NCBI RefSeq assembly: GCF_011764425.1
Contig: NZ_BLPF01000001.1
Coordinates: 1,541,001-1,605,000 of the forward strand
Direction of reading: 5' to 3'
Origin: Phytohabitans houttuyneae
GTDB lineage: Bacteria > Actinomycetota > Actinomycetes > Mycobacteriales > Micromonosporaceae
DNA length: 64,000 nt
This document shows positions 57,710-64,000 of the stretch, piece after piece. Made by a program: the position numbers and the translations under genes. The notes under the pieces are model-generated. The model saw nothing but the letters and a program-made list of their open reading frames with translations. It did no database searches and was not told the DNA's origin. Numbering within the stretch: the first letter of the stretch is position 1; each line of letters begins with the position of its first letter.

Positions 57710-57888
57710 TCTGGGCAGTCCTCTCACTGTCAGCCTTCCCACAACCATGATAAGCGGTTCCGAAGCTCCCAACTCGGATCACCGATTGCACTCATCTCGG
57801 CATGATAGTGACTGACGATCCGAGCTGACAGGTCTCTCATGACCGTATCGGTGGTCCTGGAACGGTCTTAGCCTCCGACCGACCAATT

Positions 57889-58600
57889 TCACTGTCTGAG
57901 GTACCGCAGGCCGCGCTTGAGGTACGCCCGTGGGTTGGTGTCCAGGTATCTGCTCCAGGCGGGGTCGGTCTCGCCGCGCAGCCAGGCATATCGGGCCAGC
58001 GCGTACCCGTACATCGGCTCGGTCAGATAGCCCAGGCGGCTGCTGCTGGTGTAGGAGTACTCGCCCCAGCTTTCCCGCCCGTACTCGAATGCGGCGTTCG
58101 CGGCGAAGATGCCCAGGCCGAAGAAGGTCCGTCAGCGGCTCGTGGTCCTCACGCTGGGGTGAGACACGGCCATCGGCCAGCAACAGCACATGCCCCAACT
58201 CATGGGCGACGGTCGCCACCAGCGCCATCGGCTGGCGCGCCTGATCGTCCCGGATCCCGATCACCGACCGGCCGCCCCGGACCCGGTGATGCCCAGCCGC
58301 ACCGCTCCACTGTGTATGGATCGGCACCCGCCCGGACAGACCCGGATCCTCCTCGACGACCTCGAACTCCAGCTCCACCCGAGCCGGATCCACGTCCATG
58401 TGCCTACAGAGCCGTTCCAGCACTACCCGCACATCGTCACGGCTGCCCTCATAGGCGCCAGGAAAGTAGTCGTCTGTCGGCAGCACGACCTCGCCATGCA
58501 GCCGCTGCTGGCCAAACTCCGCAACGAACCAGTCCATCGACCGCTCGATCCAGCCCTGCTCAACCGGCCGCACCGGACACGAGCGTCGCCACCACACCAC
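57889..58600 (-). pseudogene. Zinc metallopeptidase-like protein (HExxH), one frameshift
   Basis: From GTG 58600 the frame reads VEQGWIERSMDWFVAEFGQQ, VVLPTDDYFPGAYEGSRDDV and RQPMALVATVAHELGHVLLL with an HELGH zinc site. Near 58130 the frame shifts into FGLGIFAANAAFEYGRESWG and GYLTEPMYGYALARYAWLRG, ending GLRYLRQ. The whole makes about 237 residues, a family of putative zinc peptidases common in actinomycetes. The single shift may be a sequence error. The upstream extension to 58762 is Gly/Arg/Trp-rich and probably non-coding. Confidence 0.7.
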
Positions 58601-59273
58601 GGCGACGATTGTGCGCCACCCAGACAACGCCCCACACCCACCAGCCGCACACCCCACCAGACGACGTCCGAGCCACCGCGGCAGCACCGGCACGCACCAC
58701 ACACGGCCGCGCGGCAACCCACCGCCACCTCGTTCGCCGCGGACGCCCCACATGAGCGCCAAAGCCCCCAGCGGCCCACATCACCACAATCGGCCGCCAA
58801 CATCGCCGACTGCTGCCCAGGCCATCACCACGCCGGGACGCGGCATGAGCGGATGTCACTCGGCAGGCTGCTGGGCGGCGTCCGACTGATCTGCGAGCGT
58901 TCGAAGTCGTCTGACTTCATCATCAACTCGCGATCGGATGGCACGTCGAGAAGGGTGAGGCCAGCGGGCCCGGCGTGCGCTCCACCATGCGAGCGCCACC
59001 GCAGCCATGCGCGGAGATCAGCGAGCTCACGTGCTACGCCGTCACGCTTTGATCGTGCCATGGCGCTGCGGCAAGCCGCACCCGCGTCGTGAGCCTGAGC
59101 GCGGCCGATCGGTCTCCACGGCAGGTTTGGTCGCACCATCAGAACGCCTCGTCCGTCACGACGCCGTGACCGTGCAACCGGTAGTCACGGGCTGACGCTG
59201 AGGCCGTGGCATCAGCTCTCCCCTTGGTCCGTACGCTTGCGTGGACATACGAAACGTCATGTGGGAGGACTGA
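58601..59273. other. Long intergenic region
   Basis: A minus-strand frame from about 59061 (MARSKRDGVARELADLRAWL) may be a small coiled-coil gene, but it needs a frame change to continue (RSRVDDEVRRLRTLADQ) and is not accepted as a gene. Otherwise only a dispersed-motif copy is present. Confidence 0.4.
58839..58857 (+). repeat. Dispersed intergenic motif
   Basis: CGCGGCATGAGCGGATGTC, identical over CGCGGCATGAGCGGAT to the right part of the 3412 copy. Confidence 0.5.
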
Positions 59274-60201
59274 GTGACGGTCGCGGTGCAACAGGTCTGG
59301 CAGCTAGCCGCAGCTGACATTCAGCTACGGGGACGCCCGCTGTGGTGGACCGTGAGCCCGTCACAGCAGCTCGCAGTACTGTTCGTCAATCAACGGCAAC
59401 TGAGCCATGCTTCGTCGCCCGCTGGATGGCTGGGCTGGATGCCCGAGGTGCCCTTCAACGGCGTGCTGACGATCCGGCAAACCGACGGGACAATAGACCA
59501 CCGCACCATTACATCGATCCCAATACGGCCCAGCCATATCGCCCTCCTACCAGACGGCCGGCTCCTCATCGTAAGTGGCCGAGCCCAAACGGACGAGAAA
59601 GGATCTTGGAAGCCGAACGCACTCCTGTATTCCACCGAGGGTGCGGTCGAAGACTCCTTCTGCATCGGTGATGACGTCGATGTTCTGGTGTCGGGCAAAG
59701 ACGGATCGGTCTGGACGGCCTACGGTGACGAAGGCATCTACGGCAGCCACGCGCAATCCGCGGCAGGCCTCGCCGGTTGGGACAGTCAAGGTCAGACCCC
59801 TGTGGGCGCCGAACGGACGCCTTCCACAGTGGCCGTTGGCAGGCTTCAGCGCCGCCACAGAAGGTGACCAAGTGTGGTTAGCCTGGTACTCGCGACCCGG
59901 GGCCAGGGGCACCTTCCTGACCCGGATCACCCCCGCGACCGGCGAGGTGACCACCTGGCCCTGTCCGGTCGAGGCCCCCGACGGTTTGGCCGTACGTGGC
60001 CATCACGCCATTTTGACCCAGCGAGCCCACAACAAGAACTCCATCGCGGTGACCCGCGCCGAGTTGATCGACGGCTCATTGACGACGACGCAACACAAGA
60101 TCCTTGAAACACCAGGTCCCGTGGTAAAACGATGCGGTCAAGGCCGCGACGGCATCCTATGGCTTCGCGCCGGCGACATCTGGATGCGCATCGACGCGTG
60201 A
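59274..60201 (+). pseudogene. Propeller-like hypothetical protein, one frameshift (paralogue 2)
   Basis: From GTG 59274 (GGGAGG upstream) the frame reads RPLWWTVSPSQQLAVLFVNQ, PSHIALLPDGRLLIVSGRAQ and WTAYGDEGIYGSHAQSAAGL, then shifts at the C run 59797-59800 (one base too many) and resumes LWAPNGRLPQWPLAGFSAAT, WLAWYSRPGARGTFL and LWLRAGDIWMRIDA. Corrected length is 308 residues, exactly that of paralogue 1 at 4450-5375. Function unknown; propeller-like. A third copy survives only as a C-terminal scrap at about 43114. Confidence 0.75.
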
Positions 60202-61027
60202 CGTTGCCATCCCCCTGACGCCTCACCGAACCACCGAGCTCCCGGCACCCTTCAGGCAGCTCACCTGGATCAGAAGCGAAGCAGAATGCTCCCCGGGCGC
60301 GACTGCCTCAACCTCAACGCCAGTCGGCACCACGGATTGTCGACCGTTGACCCGGTCGGATGCGAGCACACTACTTTCGGCAGAAGAGTATTGCGGTGAG
60401 GCGACGTGGCCGTGTTTGCGATGGCCGGCCACGTCGCTGGCTGTTAAACCTACCGCCCATCCGAAGGTTCTCGGCGCAGCCAAGCGTGCGCAGAGAGCCG
60501 GTCGATCATCAGGCAGTCCGCAGTCGCGGCTGAACTCACCGCTGGGTGCAGGGGCGGGAAGGGGGATATCGGTGCTCCAGGAGCGCCTTGAACAGGAGCG
60601 CGGCAAGAGCCGCGACCGCTGTCACTGCCTCTCGGAGGCGAGCCCATCGTCCGGGGACGGCCGACGAGTGCACGGCCGCAGCAGCCGGCGCCGCGCTTCG
60701 GAGCCCACGGCTCGGACAGCGGTCACCAGGCGGGAGGTGTACGCGAGCGGCCAGATCCTGAACGCCAACCCGCCGCAGCACCCGCAACGCGTTCACGGGA
60801 CGACAGCATGCCCCATTGGACTACGGTAGTTCTCATCCGACTACCGGGGCAGGTACCCGACGACAACAGCAGACATCCGGCTGGCTGTTGCCTGGAATCG
60901 GACGGCGATAGCCGGCGGCCCCAGGGCGCCCCGCCCACGATGCGGTCGTTTCAATGCCAGAGCCGTTCGTTCCAGTCTCGCTCGTCTTGGTTGGATACCG
61001 CGTCGTCGCTCTTCGCCGCAGCGGTCT
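60202..61027. other. Long intergenic region, no gene supported
   Basis: Two minus-strand frames (60223-60606 and 60536-60796) stay open and overlap each other; neither has a family motif or a good ribosome-binding site. A dispersed-motif variant (TTTCGGCAGAAGAGT) lies near 60366. Confidence 0.4.
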
Positions 61028-62341
61028 TCAGGCGTAGCCGAGTTCCTGCCGCAGCGTGTGTGCCAGTCGCTGAAGTTCGCTTGGCGTGGTGCCATAGTGC
61101 GCCAGACCATTCGCGGATGTGGGGAGCCGGCCTAGGTCAACGAAGTGAGCGCGTAGGCCCCGGCTGACGAGGTACAGGTACTCGTCGTGCCGCCAGTGGT
61201 TGGCGACGTAGTGAGCGGTTGAGATGACGAGGACCAAGCGGCTCGCGACACCATGGAGATTCGGCAGCAGCCGCTGATCGTCGCTGCGCCGGGCGTCTAC
61301 GGTGGACTCTGGTGCGAAGTAGGTCCGTGCGTCGTCAGGCAGGTGAGCCCGGATGGTACGGGCCTTTTCCTCGTCCTGCGGGGCGAACGCGATTGCTATG
61401 TCCCACCGGATCGCGTCCGGGTCCTGGTGGTCGAGCCAGTCGAAGAATATCCGCGGCCCACGGCAGAGTCGGCCGTGCTCCTGGCGCAGCACACCGACGC
61501 ATCGGGCGAACCGCGCCGACTCCCGGCTTGACGCCCAGTTAGGGTCGGTCGGCCGCAGTCCCTGCGGCGGAAAGGTGCGCAGGAACTCGAGCGCCCGCGG
61601 GCCGAGCTGGTGCTGCCAGGAATGGAAGGTCGAGGCCGCCCGCTCGTGGATCGGCTCGGCTGCTTCGTCCAGCGATCGGCCTTGCCAGACCTCGGCCAGT
61701 AGGCGGGTGGTCAGCCATGCGTGGCCGCCCGCGAGCGTCATTACCTCTTCGGTGGGAACGGTGCCGCCGGCCAAGTGGACGAGCTCAGCCACCGCGTCGC
61801 GGTCGAGCGACTCAAGGTAGCGTTGCTCGGCTGTGTTGAGCGGTGGCGAGCCGCCCTGCTCCTGATCTTGGAAGAGCACCAACGCCGGCCCGCCGATGAG
61901 AAGGATGGCCAGCTCGCTGCGAAGGTGCGTGTCGTCGAGCCAGCGCAGGAAGGTGAAAAAGCCCGGCCCCCACGCTGGCTGGAGGATACGGTCAGCCTCG
62001 TCGATCACCAGTGCCAGGGGGCGGTGCTGCTCGAGCACCTCGACGATGTCGTCCCAGGTCGCCTGTGAGTGCTCAGTCTCCCGTTGCCCTCTCACGACAC
62101 TTAGCAGTGCCCCCAGCGCTGAGGCCTCGGTTTTTAGGCCCCAGCCGGCCGCGTCGGTCCGCACGATTGTGCGTCCGACCAGTGTGGAGGTGAGTTCCCG
62201 TGCCAGCGTGGTTTTTCCCATCCGCCGTCCGCCCAAAAGCAATGTGGACTGTCCCTGGTCGAGCAGTTCCGCGACCTCGGCGAGAAGCTGTTGCCGGCCG
62301 ACGAAGAGGTCGGTAGCGCGCAGCGGGTTCGGCATCGTCAC
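61028..62341 (-). CDS. ATPase with C-terminal TIR-like domain
   Basis: A 437-residue protein from ATG 62341. Residues 1-300 are an AAA/STAND-type ATPase: LFVGRQQLLAEVAELLDQGQ, Walker A GGRRMGKTT at 37-45 and Walker B LALVIDEADRIL at about 108. From about residue 312 the chain reads RWDIAIAFAPQDEEKARTIR, RTYFAPESTVDARRSDDQRL and SRLVLVISTAHYVANHWRHD followed by EYLYL, the strand-helix order of a TIR domain, with a candidate catalytic Glu near 387. TIR domains often degrade NAD+ in defence. Its start overlaps the stop of the upstream ATPase gene by 4 bp. Confidence 0.78.
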   Translation of the reverse strand: MTMPNPLRATDLFVGRQQLLAEVAELLDQGQSTLLLGGRRMGKTTLARELTSTLVGRTIVRTDAAGWGLKTEASALGALLSVVRGQRETEHSQATWDDIVEVLEQHRPLALVIDEADRILQPAWGPGFFTFLRWLDDTHLRSELAILLIGGPALVLFQDQEQGGSPPLNTAEQRYLESLDRDAVAELVHLAGGTVPTEEVMTLAGGHAWLTTRLLAEVWQGRSLDEAAEPIHERAASTFHSWQHQLGPRALEFLRTFPPQGLRPTDPNWASSRESARFARCVGVLRQEHGRLCRGPRIFFDWLDHQDPDAIRWDIAIAFAPQDEEKARTIRAHLPDDARTYFAPESTVDARRSDDQRLLPNLHGVASRLVLVISTAHYVANHWRHDEYLYLVSRGLRAHFVDLGRLPTSANGLAHYGTTPSELQRLAHTLRQELGYA

Positions 62342-64000
62342 CGGTCCAGGGGTTGGGTGTTGCGGATCCAGCGCTCGAGCAGCCCGATCCGGGGGCGTCC
62401 GCCGTCGAGCAGTCCTTGGGCACGCAATCGTGCCTCGGCCGCCCCACGCTCACCAGAGTGCACCGGTGCGCCCCGCATCAACTGGCGCTCCGGGAACGTC
62501 ATGAGCTGCCAGATGTTTCCCTCCAGGAACCGACCGATCGTGTAGTCCTGCTCCAGCCGTTCCGCTGCCTGGTGCAGGTCGGCGGCGCCGAGGCGGGATG
62601 GATGGTAGCGGGTCCGGTACGCCTCGGCGGCGATCGTGCGGGCCAGGAAGGGGTGACCGCCCGTCATCTCGAAGAGTCCTTCGACAAAGCTCGGAGCCGT
62701 TGTGTCGACGCCCATCTCGCCCGCCAGTGTGTACACCATGTCAGCCAGCGCAGGCCGGTCCAGCAGGGGCAGGGGCAGCTCCTGGAAGAGCCCGAAGAAG
62801 GGGTTCAGGCGCGCATCGCCGAGTTCGTTAGCGTAAACGGCGTCGGGCCGGAGACCAGCGCCGACCACGACCACGCGACGGTCATCCTGCGACAGAGCGC
62901 GCAGGGCACCCATAGCATCGACCCACCGCCCCGCCGCGACCGGCTCGTCCCGCCGCGGAAAAACGATCTCCACCTCGTCCAGCATCACGACTAGGCGGGC
63001 CGGTGAATCCGGGTGAGCAAACCGCAGGTCAAGCTCCCGCTTCAGGTCACTCCCGGTGGCTGGCGCGATGGTCACGAACGGCCACCGCTGCCCGCCTGCC
63101 CCACCCCACCTGTCGAACGCCTGAACCATCAGCCGGAACAGCACGCCCGGCCAGTACTCGTCAGGGCTACGGCGGTTGAACTGCTGCAGGTCCACCTTGC
63201 ACACCGGGAGGCCGACGAGGTGCTGCCGGAGCACGTTGAGCACGCTGGTCTTACCTACCTTGCGCAGTCCCGTGATCAAGACGTGCTCGCCGCGGTCAAC
63301 GACGGTGCCGACGGTGTTGAGGATGGCGTCGCGGCCGAACAGAAACCGCCCTTCCGTGAGAGCTGTCTTGTGGTCGAAGAGGTTGACCCGGCTGCCGGAA
63401 CCGCGGTCGAGCTCGCTGAGGAAGAACCCGGCCCGCCCGTCCTCCAGCGCGGCGTGCAGCTCACGGAGCGGTACGCTGACGACCGCTCGTCCGCTCATCC
63501 GGAGCCGGTCGAGAAACTCCTCCAATGGACGATCCAGATCCTCGGCGTGGACGAAGTAACCAGTGCGGCCCACCGAAAGCTCGTCCTGGAAACGGGTCAG
63601 CTCGCCGGGATCCGGCTGTGAAGCGGTGCAAACCCAGACCGGGCCAGGCACCAACAGCTCGGCCACCTCCGTCGGCTGGATCGGCCGGCTGGCGGCGGCA
63701 AACGCCTCCAGCACGATCGCCCTGGCCTCCGACGCTCGCGCAGCGGCATCATCGGTCGCAGCCGGGGGCGACCAGACCGCGAAGACCTCGAATGCCTCGT
63801 CGAATTGGGGGCGTGGGATCGACTCCGGCATCGGGTACGAGCTGGCCGTCGACACGATGCGCTGCGCCAGCGCGGTAACTGTCTCGAGGTAGTCGTCACG
63901 GTCGGCCTGCGAACGCGCGACGGCGCGCAGCCCGATCTTTGGGTACGCCGGCCCGAACTGCAGATCGGTGTAGGGGCCAAGGCCGACCGGTGGGAACGAG
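62338..64000 (-). CDS. ATPase partner of the TIR protein (5' end outside the window)
   Basis: At least 552 residues; the frame is open to the window edge (PPVGLGPYTDLQFGPAYPKI), so the apparent start at 63855 is internal. The N-terminal 150 residues are an uncharacterised alpha-beta region. A P-loop ATPase follows: RFLFGRDAILNTVGTVVDRG, Walker A TGLRKVGKTSVLNVL, LVVMLDEVEIVFPRRDEP (Walker B) and MTGGHPFLARTIAAEAYRTR, with a winged-helix end. It overlaps the ATPase-TIR gene by 4 bp, so the two ATPases are coupled and probably act as a pair, perhaps with one regulating the other. Confidence 0.85.
   Translation of the reverse strand, partial: SFPPVGLGPYTDLQFGPAYPKIGLRAVARSQADRDDYLETVTALAQRIVSTASSYPMPESIPRPQFDEAFEVFAVWSPPAATDDAAARASEARAIVLEAFAAASRPIQPTEVAELLVPGPVWVCTASQPDPGELTRFQDELSVGRTGYFVHAEDLDRPLEEFLDRLRMSGRAVVSVPLRELHAALEDGRAGFFLSELDRGSGSRVNLFDHKTALTEGRFLFGRDAILNTVGTVVDRGEHVLITGLRKVGKTSVLNVLRQHLVGLPVCKVDLQQFNRRSPDEYWPGVLFRLMVQAFDRWGGAGGQRWPFVTIAPATGSDLKRELDLRFAHPDSPARLVVMLDEVEIVFPRRDEPVAAGRWVDAMGALRALSQDDRRVVVVGAGLRPDAVYANELGDARLNPFFGLFQELPLPLLDRPALADMVYTLAGEMGVDTTAPSFVEGLFEMTGGHPFLARTIAAEAYRTRYHPSRLGAADLHQAAERLEQDYTIGRFLEGNIWQLMTFPERQLMRGAPVHSGERGAAEARLRAQGLLDGGRPRIGLLERWIRNTQPLDR

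Noticed and set aside
60223-60796. Two overlapping minus-strand frames
   Set aside because: They overlap each other, have no family motif and lack good ribosome-binding sites.
1-64000. CRISPR arrays, rRNA and tRNA genes
   Set aside because: No regularly spaced repeat-spacer series, no rRNA segment and no tRNA cloverleaf was seen on reading both strands by eye.

Overview
The window is high-GC DNA with actinomycete-style GTG/TTG starts, Tat and Sec leaders, DUF397/XRE-DUF5753 regulators, DUF3052 and DUF4331 proteins, and IS110, IS701, IS630 and IS1380-type transposases. A filamentous actinomycete, probably of the Micromonosporaceae, is the best guess; no rRNA or tRNA gene was seen to settle it. 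Most of the window is accessory DNA: orphan genes, broken genes, insertion sequences and many modules of the kinds found in phage-defence islands.

Layout. 0-9 kb: end of a GH5 glycosidase, a Tat-leader peptide, DUF4331 protein, a truncated XRE-DUF5753/DUF397 pair, an aminoglycoside-phosphotransferase-like gene, a frameshifted propeller-like gene, and a divergent SDR/LysR pair with a clear operator. 9-13.2 kb: decayed mobile DNA (frameshifted IS110, 3' end of a group II intron with its reverse transcriptase, tail-fibre-like and S1-like remnants). 13.6-18.2 kb: a translationally coupled pair, a 1322-residue membrane TPR-PIN protein and a PD-(D/E)XK nuclease. 18-24.5 kb: orphan membrane and cytosolic proteins, a nucleotidyltransferase, and WD40 and acetyltransferase remnants. 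24.8-29.3 kb: GAF protein plus a heterodimeric ABC exporter. 29-35 kb: small genes and a frameshifted Sll1717-type ATPase. 35.6-38.9 kb: a NACHT-LRR protein. 39-42.5 kb: a broken hydrolase and a HEPN-like zinc-ribbon protein. 43.2-47.2 kb: a candidate Pycsar-type operon (ThiG-like protein, cyclase-NB-ARC-TPR fusion, TM effector). 47-55 kb: IS remnants, a helicase-nuclease, and a nuclease gene split by IS630 with IS701 inserted at its edge. 55-64 kb: membrane protein, possible Ntn-type protein, metallopeptidase, a second propeller paralogue, and an overlapping ATPase pair, one ending in a TIR-like domain.

At least seven predicted nucleotide-triggered or nuclease modules (TPR-PIN plus nuclease, Sll1717 ATPase, NACHT-LRR, HEPN-Zn, cyclase/NB-ARC plus TM effector, helicase-nuclease, ATPase-TIR) lie within 50 kb, so the window reads as a defence island. 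The clearest candidate systems are the cyclase-NB-ARC-TPR/TM-effector operon and the TPR-PIN/nuclease pair.

A caution on sequence quality: eight otherwise intact genes carry one single-base frameshift in a short homopolymer, seven of them apparent deletions. Consensus error is likely for many of these, so they are described as one gene each. A dispersed motif built from two GAGCGGAT units 16 bp apart recurs between genes throughout the window.
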